A stretch of DNA of 26,433 bases, taken from positions 1-26,433 of the forward strand of contig CALEKY010000009.1 of the NCBI GenBank assembly GCA_937902995.1, in the 5' to 3' direction. The translations under genes and the position numbers were made by a program. The DNA is from an uncultured Sinobacteraceae bacterium (GTDB lineage: Bacteria; Pseudomonadota; Gammaproteobacteria; Steroidobacterales; Steroidobacteraceae). Every line of letters starts with the position of its first letter. Positions within the stretch are counted from its first letter, which is position 1. This document shows, piece after piece, positions 15,782 through 23,174 of the stretch. Under the pieces are notes generated by a model, which saw only the letters and a list, made by a program, of their open reading frames with translations, had not been told where the DNA came from and did no database searches.

Positions 15782-15797
15782 AGTCTGGTATCAGACT
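15782..15797. other. Inverted repeat at end of iscU-like gene
   Basis: AGTCTG, GTAT, CAGACT: a perfect 6-bp stem with a 4-nt loop that overlaps the stop codon of the IscU-like gene. No T-run follows on the minus strand, so it is not a good terminator. It could be an mRNA-processing or stability signal between this gene and iscA. Confidence 0.35.
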
Positions 15798-16176
15798 AGA
15801 ACCGGCGCGCCCAGTCGTCAGCCATCGCCCTAACGGCGTCCTCCAAAATGAGAAATCGTCCTCGTTTCGTCGTGGGCAACTCCAGTTGGGAGGCGAGCTC
15901 CCGCCACGACCACGTGCGCAGGAATGCAAGGTCTTTGCCGACGAGCGTGTCCGTCAGTATGGATCCGGCGGCAACGCAGTGGGGACAGCCGAAAACCTGA
16001 AAACGTGCCTCGACAATCCTGTCTTCGGCGACGCGCGCGGTCAGCCTGAACTCTGTCCCCTGCTCGCGCGACCCGGCGCGTCCGGAGATCACGTCCGGGG
16101 CAGTCGCGAGCACACCGACGTTTCGCGGCCGGTCGAAGTGCTCGGTCACGACGTTGCTGTAGGCCGGATCGCTCAT
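15796..16176 (-). CDS. Degenerate IscU-like protein lacking scaffold ligands
   Basis: The 126-residue protein aligns end to end with IscU (E. coli 128 aa): HFDRPRNVG near the start, IVEARFQVFGC in the middle, LILEDAVRAM near the end. The normal scaffold ligands are largely gone. Positions equivalent to E. coli C37 and D39 are Q39 and T41, and H105/C106 are G106/R107. Only the C63 equivalent remains (C64), now in a CPHC pair with C67; these are its only cysteines. The HscA-recognition motif LPPVK reads LPTTK (100-104). Stable [2Fe-2S] assembly in the usual way seems unlikely; a persulfide acceptor, redox or structural role for IscS is possible. The ATG overlaps the iscS stop by 4 nt. The reading frame is intact, so this does not look like a fresh pseudogene. 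Confidence 0.85.
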   Translation of the reverse strand: MSDPAYSNVVTEHFDRPRNVGVLATAPDVISGRAGSREQGTEFRLTARVAEDRIVEARFQVFGCPHCVAAGSILTDTLVGKDLAFLRTWSWRELASQLELPTTKRGRFLILEDAVRAMADDWARRF

Positions 16177-17342
16177 GACGACAGCTTGGCGATTTCCCGC
16201 AGCCGCGGCACTTCCCTCTGCACGGCTGCAATAGCCGCGTCGATATCGGCTTCCGTCGTGAAGCGCCCGAGACTGAAACGCAGCGAGCTCTGCGCGAGCT
16301 GATCGTTCCGACCGAGCGCGCGCAAGACGTACGAGCCCTCGTCGGAACCGGACGAACATGCCGCTCCCGTCGAGACGGCAAGCTCGCGCAGCGCGAATTG
16401 CAGACTCTCGCCTTCCACACCATGAAAGCTGACGTTCAGAACGTTCGCGACGCGTTGCTCCGGATCGCCGTTGAGATCGACTTGACCGACCTCTTGGATT
16501 CCGCGCCAGAGCCGCTCGCGCAACACGCGCAATCGGGCCGTATCGGCTTCGCGCTCGGCCGCTGCAAGCGCGAACGCGGCGCCCATGCCGACGATCTGAT
16601 GCGTGGGTAATGTGCCGGAACGCAGACCGCCCTCCTGTCCTCCGCCGAACAGCAAAGGCCGCAAAGCAAGCGGCGGGTTCCTGCGCACGTATAAAGCACC
16701 GATACCTTTCGGCCCGTAAACCTTGTGCGCTGTCATCGACAGCAGATCGATGTGCATGGCTTCGACATCCACATCGACCTTGCCGATGCTCTGCGCGGCA
16801 TCGACGTGAAACAGAATACCGCGCTCGCGACACAATCTGCCGACGGCACCGACATCCTGAATCACGCCGATCTCATTGTTCACGTGCATCAGCGAGACCA
16901 GCACCGTATCGGGCCGCAATGCCTCGGCGACTTGCTCCGGAGCGACGATACCGTTCGACTGAGGCTTCAGATACGTAACCGTAAAGCCCTGGCGTTCGAG
17001 CTGCTTCAACGGATCGAGCACCGCTTTGTGCTCGGTTTTCGACGAGACGATGTGCCGTCCCTTGTCGGCGTGAAGCTGCGCGGCGCCGAACAATGCGAGG
17101 TTGTTCGACTCTGTCGCACCGGACGTCCAGACGATCGCCTGAGGCTGCGCACCGATTGCATTGGCCACTTGCGCGCGAGCCTTCTCCACCAACGCGCGTG
17201 CTTTGCGCCCGAATTCGTGACCCATCGACGACGGATTGCCGTGCGTATCGGCGGCCTTGAGACACTCGATCATCGCCTCGGCGACGCGCGGATCGACCGG
17301 CGTCGAAGCGGCGTAATCGAGATAGATGCACGGTTGCGTCAT
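16173..17342 (-). CDS. iscS: Cysteine desulfurase IscS
   Basis: PLP enzyme that takes sulfur from L-cysteine as a persulfide for Fe-S clusters and tRNA thiolation. The residues match E. coli IscS with a constant offset of one: H105 (SSKTEHKAVLD), K207 (SMTAHKVYGPKG, PLP lysine) and C329 in STGAACSSGS, the persulfide cysteine. SYVLRALGRNDQLAQSSLRF is the usual downstream block. The protein ends at 389, about 15 residues before E. coli IscS (404), and lacks the conserved C-terminal tail involved in IscU docking. The ATG overlaps the trmJ stop, and its own stop overlaps the IscU-like gene. No iscR precedes it. Confidence 0.94.
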   Translation of the reverse strand: MTQPCIYLDYAASTPVDPRVAEAMIECLKAADTHGNPSSMGHEFGRKARALVEKARAQVANAIGAQPQAIVWTSGATESNNLALFGAAQLHADKGRHIVSSKTEHKAVLDPLKQLERQGFTVTYLKPQSNGIVAPEQVAEALRPDTVLVSLMHVNNEIGVIQDVGAVGRLCRERGILFHVDAAQSIGKVDVDVEAMHIDLLSMTAHKVYGPKGIGALYVRRNPPLALRPLLFGGGQEGGLRSGTLPTHQIVGMGAAFALAAAEREADTARLRVLRERLWRGIQEVGQVDLNGDPEQRVANVLNVSFHGVEGESLQFALRELAVSTGAACSSGSDEGSYVLRALGRNDQLAQSSLRFSLGRFTTEADIDAAIAAVQREVPRLREIAKLSS

Positions 17343-18157
17343 GTGCCTTCGGAACGCATGCGTTCGGACTCGGCGCTTTGCGGCGTCGATGTCGCATTGG
17401 CTGGGTGTTGCCCGCGCTGGTTGCCTGCGCGCTTGGGCGGCAACGCAGGTCGCCTGCGTCCTTGCACGGCCGTCAAAATGCCGCGAAGGATGTTGACCTC
17501 ATTCTGATCCAAACGTGCGCGATTGAACAAACGGCGGATTCGAGCCATCAAGTGACCGCCGCCGGTGCGATCGCGGAAATCGATGTAGTCGAGCACTTCC
17601 TGAATGTGCTGGTACAAACGCTCCATCTCGGCAGCGCTCGCCAAAGGCACCTCCAGCGGCGGTTGCGCCGGCGCTCCCGGTCGCGTCGCCAGCCAAATTT
17701 CGTAGGCCAACACCTGCACCGCCATCGCCAGGTTCAACGAGCTGTAATCGGGATGCGTCGGAATCGTCACGAGGCGATTGCAGTGTGCGAGCTCGGCGTT
17801 CGTGAGCCCGATGCGTTCGGAGCCGAAGACGACTGCGACATCATTGGTCTGCGCGGCGACTGCAATCTCCTGCGCGCATTCTCTGGGCTCGATGAGATCG
17901 AACGACAGGTGTCTCAAACGAGCGCTCGTGCCGACGACCAGCCCGCAGTCCGCGATCGCGTCCTCGAAACGCTCGTGAACCCGGGCTGTGTTCAGCACGT
18001 CCTCCGCGCCCGAGGCGCGCGCCGTCGCTTCCGAATTCGGGAAATAGCGCGGACGGACCAAGTGCAGCTCGTTGAGGCCCATGTTCTTCATCGCACGCGC
18101 AGCTGCACCGATGTTGCCCGGATGCGCAGGGTCGACGAGAACGATTCGGATCGGCAT
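17339..18157 (-). CDS. trmJ: tRNA (cytidine/uridine-2'-O-)-methyltransferase TrmJ
   Basis: SPOUT-family enzyme that methylates the 2'-hydroxyl of residue 32 in the tRNA anticodon loop. I chose the ATG at 18157, giving 272 residues starting MPIRIVLVDPAHPGNIGAAA, the family's N-terminus; a longer open frame upstream is not conserved in character. The trefoil-knot SAM site is visible as VVFGSERIGLTNAEL and IPTHPDYSSLNLAMAVQVLAYE. A C-terminal helical region (about 175-240) leads into a basic, proline-rich tail not expected to be ordered. It is the first gene of the trmJ-iscS-iscU-like-iscA group. In many gammaproteobacteria trmJ also lies directly upstream of the isc locus. Confidence 0.95.
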   Translation of the reverse strand: MPIRIVLVDPAHPGNIGAAARAMKNMGLNELHLVRPRYFPNSEATARASGAEDVLNTARVHERFEDAIADCGLVVGTSARLRHLSFDLIEPRECAQEIAVAAQTNDVAVVFGSERIGLTNAELAHCNRLVTIPTHPDYSSLNLAMAVQVLAYEIWLATRPGAPAQPPLEVPLASAAEMERLYQHIQEVLDYIDFRDRTGGGHLMARIRRLFNRARLDQNEVNILRGILTAVQGRRRPALPPKRAGNQRGQHPANATSTPQSAESERMRSEGT

Positions 18158-18210
18158 GGGGAATAGCTTGGGAGGCTTGGAGAAATGACGGTGGGCGCCT
18201 ACGGCGCGGC

Positions 18211-18240
18211 TACATAGGTTACTGAATGCGGCGCTGTCTA
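18211..18240 (-). promoter_or_regulatory. Tentative promoter for trmJ-isc group
   Basis: On the minus strand TAGACA (18240-18235) and TATGTA (18216-18211) are spaced by 18 bp, about 54 nt upstream of the trmJ ATG. The -35 fits sigma-70 well and the -10 poorly. No IscR-type site could be recognised nearby. Confidence 0.25.
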
Positions 18241-18311
18241 GCGACGTGCTCCTTACACGCAGCCGCTCCCTCGTCACGCCGGGCGCAACCGGCTATCCTT
18301 GCAGCCCTTCT

Positions 18312-18332
18312 CGCCCGCAATCCTTGCGGGCG
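18312..18332 (+). other. Strong hairpin in suhB leader
   Basis: CGCCCGCAA, a TCC triloop and TTGCGGGCG form a perfect 9-bp stem ending 36 nt before the suhB ATG. A short pyrimidine stretch (CTCGCTCTTT) follows. It could be a weak attenuator or a structured leader. Confidence 0.5.
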
Positions 18333-18368
18333 CTCGCTCTTTGCCACCTTCGCAGTTTCGAGGATTGC

Positions 18369-19166
18369 ATGCAGCCCCTGTTGAATATCGCCATCCGTGC
18401 CGCCCGTCGCGCAGGAGAGATCATCGTCCGCGGAATGAATCGGCTGCACCAACTCGACGTGCGCGCGAAGGGACAGAACGATTTCGTGTCCGAAATCGAC
18501 ATGGCAGCCGAGCGCGACATCATTCAGACGATTCGTAGGCACTACCCCGACCACGCGGTGCTCGGTGAGGAAACCGGGCAAAGCGGCGACAGCGAGTTCG
18601 TGTGGATCATCGATCCGCTCGACGGCACGACGAACTTTCTGCACGGTTTTCCGCAGTTCGCGGTGTCGATCGCCGTCCAGCGCCGGGGACGCATCGAGCA
18701 TGGCGTCGTCTACGATCCGCTTCGACAAGAGCTGTTCACGGCCTCGCGCGGCGAAGGCGCGCAACTCGACGGCAAGCGCATTCGTGTGAGCGGCCACACG
18801 AGCCTCGAGCGCGCGTTGATCGGCACGGGATTTCCGTATCGCACGAACTTGCACTGGCTCGACGCCTACATGGCGATGTTGAAAGCCGTCATGCAACGGA
18901 CTGCGGGCATTCGTCGGCCCGGATCGGCGGCGCTCGATCTTGCTTATGTCGCAGCCGGTCGGCTCGACGGATTCTGGGAGCTCGGGCTGTCCGCATGGGA
19001 TACAGCCGCCGGCAGCTTACTGATCACGGAAGCCGGCGGCATGGTCGGCACGATCACAGGCGGCGAGTACACGCAAGGCGGTCACATCGTCGCCGGCACA
19101 CCGAAAGTGTATCCATTGCTGTTGGAAGTGCTCGCGCCGCACGTGCCTCCAGAGCTTCGCTCTTGA
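18369..19166 (+). CDS. suhB: Inositol monophosphatase-family protein SuhB
   Basis: Mg2+-dependent inositol-1-phosphatase family. In E. coli SuhB also acts in the rRNA antitermination complex with Nus factors. I chose the ATG at 18369, preceded by GAGGA, giving 265 residues (E. coli 267) starting MQPLLNIAIRAARRAGEIIV; an upstream ATG in frame would add sequence without family likeness. Metal ligands are visible as GEETG (E67, E68) and IDPLDGTTNF (81-90, D82 and D85), and the C-terminal WDTAAGSLLITEAGG carries the last Asp. GSAALDLAYVAAGRLDGFWE is the family signature around the substrate site. It is divergent from trmJ, the usual arrangement. Confidence 0.95.
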   Translation: MQPLLNIAIRAARRAGEIIVRGMNRLHQLDVRAKGQNDFVSEIDMAAERDIIQTIRRHYPDHAVLGEETGQSGDSEFVWIIDPLDGTTNFLHGFPQFAVSIAVQRRGRIEHGVVYDPLRQELFTASRGEGAQLDGKRIRVSGHTSLERALIGTGFPYRTNLHWLDAYMAMLKAVMQRTAGIRRPGSAALDLAYVAAGRLDGFWELGLSAWDTAAGSLLITEAGGMVGTITGGEYTQGGHIVAGTPKVYPLLLEVLAPHVPPELRS

Positions 19167-19338
19167 GCGTTGCGCACTCGCTTTTGGTACGGTCGTTCGC
19201 TACATTCGTTGGCGACCCGTACAGGGGGGATCAATTCCGTCCGATGCCGAATCCGGTACTAGAATCGAACGGCGATACTTGACTGCGCGCGGCTCGTAGA
19301 GCCGGGCGAAACGCCGAGACAACAAAGGAAATAGGCCA

Positions 19339-20823
19339 GTGAACGTATTTCGCACCAAGCCGATTGCGCCCTCGCCCCATGTCGATGCAGGCGAGCCCGT
19401 CGAAGGCTCGCTCGAAGGTGAAGTCACATTGAAACGCGTGCTCACGGCGCGCCAGCTCGTGTTTCTCGGAATCGGTGCGATCATCGGCGCCGGCATCTTC
19501 GTGTTGACGGGCCAAGCAGCGGCGTATCACGCAGGCCCTGCCGTCACCTTGAGCTTCGTGCTCGCCGGCTTCGCATGCGCGCTAGCGGGTCTGTGCTACG
19601 CCGAGTTCGCGGCGATGCTGCCCGTCTCAGGCAGCGCGTATTCGTACTCGTACGCGACGCTCGGCGAGATCGTCGCGTGGTTCATCGGCTGGAACCTCGT
19701 GCTCGAATACCTGTTTGCCGTGGCAACGGTTGCGGTCGGCTGGTCCGGATACTTGAACGGCCTGCTCGCGTCGATCGGCTCGTACTTCGGCGTATCGCTC
19801 GCGATTCCGGACGCATTGGCCTCGGCTCCGCTCACGTATGCGAATCATTCCGTTCAACCGACCGGCGCCATCTTGAACCTGCCGGCAATCGCGATCGTCA
19901 TCGCCGTCGCGGCGCTCTGCTACCGCGGTGTCACACAATCGGCATTCGTGAACAACATCATCGTGACGATCAAGGTGACCGTCATCCTGTTGTTCCTGGG
20001 CTTTGGGTTGCAGTACGTCGATCCGGACAATTGGTCGCCGTTCGTACCGCCCGTAGATGAAGAAGGCCGCTACGGCTGGGCGGGCGTCGCACGCGCCGCC
20101 TCGATCGTGTTCTTCGCGTACATCGGCTTCGATGCGATCTCGACGGCCGCGCAAGAAACCAAGAATCCTCAGCGCAGCATGCCGATCGGCATTCTCGGCT
20201 CGCTGGTCGTCTGCACGCTCTTGTACATCGCCGTATGCGCGGTGCTGACAGGCATGTTGCCGTATCCGCAACTGGGCACGCCCAAGCCGGTTGCGACCGC
20301 ACTGGAAGCTTACCCGGACCTGCTCTGGCTGAAGACGTTCGTCGAGATCGGTGCGGTGGCGGGATTGAGCTCGGTGATCCTAGTGATGACGATGGCGCAA
20401 GCGCGCATCTTCTATGCGATGTCGCACGACGGCTTGATCGGCCGCATGTTCGGCCGCGTGCATCCGGTGTATCGCACGCCGCACGTCGGCACGGTGTTCG
20501 TCGGCGCCGTCGCTGCAATCCTTGCGGGTCTCTTGCCGATCGGCGTGCTCGGCGATCTGGTCTCGATGGGTACGCTGCTCGCTTTCTCCACGGTGTGCAT
20601 CGGCGTGCTCGTGCTGCGGTACACACGTCCCGATGCGCCGCGCGCGTTCCGCGTGCCTGCAGCGATCGTCATTTGTCCGCTTGGCGCGGCCGCCTGCTTG
20701 TACTTGTTCTGGCAGGCCTTCATGGACAACTGGCAATGGATGTCTGCCTGGGTGGTCATCGGCATGGTGCTGTACTTTGCGTACGGCGCGCGCCACAGCG
20801 TGCTGAATCGACCGCGAGCCTAG
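19339..20823 (+). CDS. APC-superfamily cationic amino-acid permease
   Basis: Predicted inner-membrane amino-acid transporter of the CAT type (YfnA/CtrA-like). The 494 residues carry about 12-13 hydrophobic helices after a 40-residue polar N-terminus with VTLKRVLTARQLVFLGIGAI. The glycine-rich TM1 motif IGAGIFVLTGQAA, the TM2-3 CYAEFAAMLPVSGSAYSYSY and FAYIGFDAISTAAQETKNPQ (TM6 region) are hallmarks of the family. The start is GTG at 19339 with AAAGGA upstream. The substrate is not resolvable from sequence; arginine, lysine or branched-chain amino acids are all seen in relatives. It is followed by a good intrinsic terminator, so it probably forms its own transcript. Confidence 0.9.
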   Translation: MNVFRTKPIAPSPHVDAGEPVEGSLEGEVTLKRVLTARQLVFLGIGAIIGAGIFVLTGQAAAYHAGPAVTLSFVLAGFACALAGLCYAEFAAMLPVSGSAYSYSYATLGEIVAWFIGWNLVLEYLFAVATVAVGWSGYLNGLLASIGSYFGVSLAIPDALASAPLTYANHSVQPTGAILNLPAIAIVIAVAALCYRGVTQSAFVNNIIVTIKVTVILLFLGFGLQYVDPDNWSPFVPPVDEEGRYGWAGVARAASIVFFAYIGFDAISTAAQETKNPQRSMPIGILGSLVVCTLLYIAVCAVLTGMLPYPQLGTPKPVATALEAYPDLLWLKTFVEIGAVAGLSSVILVMTMAQARIFYAMSHDGLIGRMFGRVHPVYRTPHVGTVFVGAVAAILAGLLPIGVLGDLVSMGTLLAFSTVCIGVLVLRYTRPDAPRAFRVPAAIVICPLGAAACLYLFWQAFMDNWQWMSAWVVIGMVLYFAYGARHSVLNRPRA

Positions 20824-20867
20824 GTACGCCCGTCGGACTCGACCTCCGCGGTCCAACGTATCTTCAT

Positions 20868-20896
20868 AGCGCGGGCCCTGACTTGCGGCCCGCGCT
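20868..20896 (+). other. 10-bp hairpin downstream of permease
   Basis: AGCGCGGGCC and GGCCCGCGCT form a perfect 10-bp stem around a 9-nt loop, 45 bp after the permease stop. There is no T-run directly after, but a true terminator follows 28 bp later. It could help block 3' exonucleases. Confidence 0.5.
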
Positions 20897-20924
20897 CCCG
20901 AAGCCGAATCTTTCCCGCATCGTC

Positions 20925-20955
20925 GCACGTTGCCTTGAGCAACGTGCTTCTTTTT
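20925..20955 (+). terminator. Intrinsic terminator after permease
   Basis: GCACGTTG, loop CCTTGAG, CAACGTGC: a perfect 8-bp stem followed by TTCTTTTT, a textbook rho-independent terminator. It ends only 19 nt before the start codon of the next gene (20975). Confidence 0.85.
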
Positions 20956-20974
20956 CACTGGGCCACGGAATCGT

Positions 20975-21295
20975 ATGAACGAAGTTTTGACCGTTGTCTT
21001 GGGTGTGACGATCACACCCTGGAAGCTCGTGGGCTACGCCGGAATGCTCATGTTCACCGGCCGCTGGTTCGTTCAGCTCGCCGCCTCGAAAACGGCCGGC
21101 AAGCCGACGATGCCGAGGCTGTTCTGGTACATGAGCGTCGCCGGCAGCTTGCTGCTGTTGGCCTATTTCACGTTCGGTAAGAACGACTCGGTCGGCATCC
21201 TTTCCAATCTGTTTCCGTTCCTGACGGCGAGCTACAACCTGTATCTCGACTTCCGCGACAAGCGTCGCGCGGAGCGTGCCGTGCAAGCGGGTTAG
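20975..21295 (+). CDS. Small LpxB N-terminal-domain membrane protein
   Basis: A 106-residue membrane protein of the LAB_N family (lipid-A-disaccharide synthase N-terminal domain, PF07578). Three hydrophobic segments are visible (about 16-36, 49-68 and 74-90), with family-like GRWFVQLAASKTAGKPTMPRLFWYMSVAGSLLLLAYF. Such small proteins occur free-standing beside lipid or glycosyl-transfer genes, or fused to LpxB; none of those is next to it here. Its biochemical function is not established. The ATG at 20975 has GGA at about -9. It begins 19 nt after a strong terminator, so its own promoter would have to lie within or before that hairpin. Its stop is one base from the stop of the convergent TerC gene. 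Confidence 0.85.
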   Translation: MNEVLTVVLGVTITPWKLVGYAGMLMFTGRWFVQLAASKTAGKPTMPRLFWYMSVAGSLLLLAYFTFGKNDSVGILSNLFPFLTASYNLYLDFRDKRRAERAVQAG

Positions 21296-21296
21296 T

Positions 21297-22055
21297 CTAT
21301 TTCTCGATCCGCCGGCGCAGCTTCACCGGCACGCGCTGTCCCTGCTTCTTGCGCATGCGTAAGTTGAGGAGCTCGACGATCAGCGAGAACGCCATCGCGA
21401 AGTAGATGTAGCCCTTCGGAATGTGGAAGCCGAAATCCTCGCCGAAGCCCTCGCCCACCAGCGCGACGCCGATCAGCACGAGGAACGACAAGGCAAGAAT
21501 CTTGATCGTCGGGTTGCGGTCGACGAAATCGCCGATAGGACCGGCCAGGAACATCATCACGATCACGGCGACCACCACGGCGGCGATCATCACTTCGACG
21601 TGATCGGCCATGCCGACGGCCGTGATCACCGAATCGAGCGAGAAAACGATGTCGATGACGGCGATTTGCGCAATGACGCCCAGGAATGATGCCGCCTCCG
21701 CTGCCCGCCGCTCGTGCTCGATGCCTTCCAGGCTCGAATGAATCTCGAGCGTGCTCTTCGCGAGCAGGAACAGTCCGCCGCCGATAAGAATCAGGTCGCG
21801 GCCGGAAACGCCGACGCCGAACACGTGAAACAGATCGGCCGACAAGCCCATCACCCAGGTGATCGACAACAAGAGTGCGATGCGGGTCAGCATCGCCAGC
21901 GCCAGACCGATCGTGCGTCCGCGTGCCTGCTGAGATTTCGGTAGCCGGCCGACGAGAATCGAAATGAAAATGATGTTGTCGATGCCGAGAACGATCTCGA
22001 GCGCGGTCAACGTCACGAACGCCAACCAAACCTGCGGATCAGTCAGTAGCTCCAT
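21297..22055 (-). CDS. TerC-family membrane protein (YgdQ-like)
   Basis: Integral membrane protein of the TerC family, members of which export manganese or handle metals and support metalation of secreted proteins. The 252 residues have about seven TM helices and both family Asp motifs: LEIVLGIDNIIF near the N-terminus and IDIVFSLDSVITAVGM in the middle. The overall pattern, including FVDRNPTIKILALSFLVLIG and KGYIYFAMAFSLIVELLN, matches E. coli YgdQ rather than Alx. GGAG seven bases before the ATG is a good Shine-Dalgarno. It lies 86 bp downstream of a second, different TerC gene in the same orientation. The substrate is unproven. Confidence 0.9.
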   Translation of the reverse strand: MELLTDPQVWLAFVTLTALEIVLGIDNIIFISILVGRLPKSQQARGRTIGLALAMLTRIALLLSITWVMGLSADLFHVFGVGVSGRDLILIGGGLFLLAKSTLEIHSSLEGIEHERRAAEAASFLGVIAQIAVIDIVFSLDSVITAVGMADHVEVMIAAVVVAVIVMMFLAGPIGDFVDRNPTIKILALSFLVLIGVALVGEGFGEDFGFHIPKGYIYFAMAFSLIVELLNLRMRKKQGQRVPVKLRRRIEK

Positions 22056-22141
22056 CGATCACTCCGGTCGGACCCGTTCGGAGACCAATTCGCAGCGTAC
22101 GGTATCGGATCCCGCTTTCGACAGCGATCCAGCGCCGAGCG

Positions 22142-23125
22142 TCATTCCTCGCTCCCTCTGCGCTGTCCGATCGCCTCTCGCCGAGAGACCCATAGCGACG
22201 CAAGAATACCGACCGCAAGGAAACCGACGATCACGCCGAGCGAAACGGCATGCGGGATCGTCACGTGATGATGCAGCATCATCTTCACGCCGACGAAACC
22301 GAGGATGAACACCAGGCTGATCTTGAGGTATTTAAACATCATCATCAGCCCGGCGATCGCGAAATACAGTGCGCGCAAACCGAGAATCGCGAACGCGTTC
22401 GAGGTGAATACGATGAACGGATCCTGCGTGACCGCGAAGATCGCCGGAATCGAATCGACCGCGAACACGACGTCGGCGAGATCGACGAGCAAGAGCGTGA
22501 CGAAGAGCGGCGTTGCTGCGCGGGCACCGTCCACGACCGTGAAGAACCGATCGCCGTCGAGCTTGTCGGTCACCGGATAGACACGGCGCGCAATTCTCAC
22601 CAGCACGCTCTTGCTCGGATCGAACTCATCGTCCTCGCTCTTGAGCATGCGGGCGGCGGACAGCAGCAAGATGCCGCCGAACACGTAGAACATCCAATCG
22701 AACGCGTGGATCAGCGCCGTACCCATCGCAATCATCGCGCCGCGCAGAACGATCGCACCGACGATGCCCCAGAACAGCACTCGATACTGGTACTGCGCCG
22801 GGATCTTCATGAACGTGAAGATCACCGCGATGACGAAGATGTTGTCGACCGACAACGACCATTCGAGCAAATAGCCCGTGACGTACTGAAGCGCCGCCTC
22901 GGCACCGCCCGCCGTTGCGTCCGATCCTTTCCAGCCGAACCAATGATGCTCGTAGACCCCGTAGACGAGCGCGGTGAAGGACATCGCGACCGAGATCCAG
23001 ACGAGCGTCCAGCCGAGCGCCTGACGCACGGACATCACGCGCGACTCGCGGTGCAACACCCCGAGATCGAGCGCGAGTACGCCGATGAAGATGGCGAAGA
23101 AGCCGGCCCAGACGATCCAGTTCAT
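22142..23125 (-). CDS. alx: TerC-family manganese exporter (Alx-like)
   Basis: Nine-helix TerC-type membrane protein. In E. coli, Alx exports Mn2+ and is induced by high pH and manganese through a yybP-ykoY riboswitch. The 327 residues follow Alx closely: TGYLLEWSLSVDNIFV carries the first Asp motif, and DVVFAVDSIPAIFAVTQDPF the second, followed by FTSNAFAILGLRALYF. Only 49 bp lie between the end of secF and this ATG, too little for a full yybP-ykoY leader, and I saw no such element there. Regulation therefore probably differs from E. coli, possibly by readthrough from secDF. Confidence 0.9.
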   Translation of the reverse strand: MNWIVWAGFFAIFIGVLALDLGVLHRESRVMSVRQALGWTLVWISVAMSFTALVYGVYEHHWFGWKGSDATAGGAEAALQYVTGYLLEWSLSVDNIFVIAVIFTFMKIPAQYQYRVLFWGIVGAIVLRGAMIAMGTALIHAFDWMFYVFGGILLLSAARMLKSEDDEFDPSKSVLVRIARRVYPVTDKLDGDRFFTVVDGARAATPLFVTLLLVDLADVVFAVDSIPAIFAVTQDPFIVFTSNAFAILGLRALYFAIAGLMMMFKYLKISLVFILGFVGVKMMLHHHVTIPHAVSLGVIVGFLAVGILASLWVSRREAIGQRRGSEE

Positions 23126-23174
23126 CTGCTAGCCGTCCCTGCGCGAAGCGGTGCTAGGCAGCCCGCTCATGAGG

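Noticed and set aside
23126..23174. Possible yybP-ykoY manganese riboswitch before alx
   Set aside because: Only 49 bp are available, and the conserved loops of that riboswitch are not visible.
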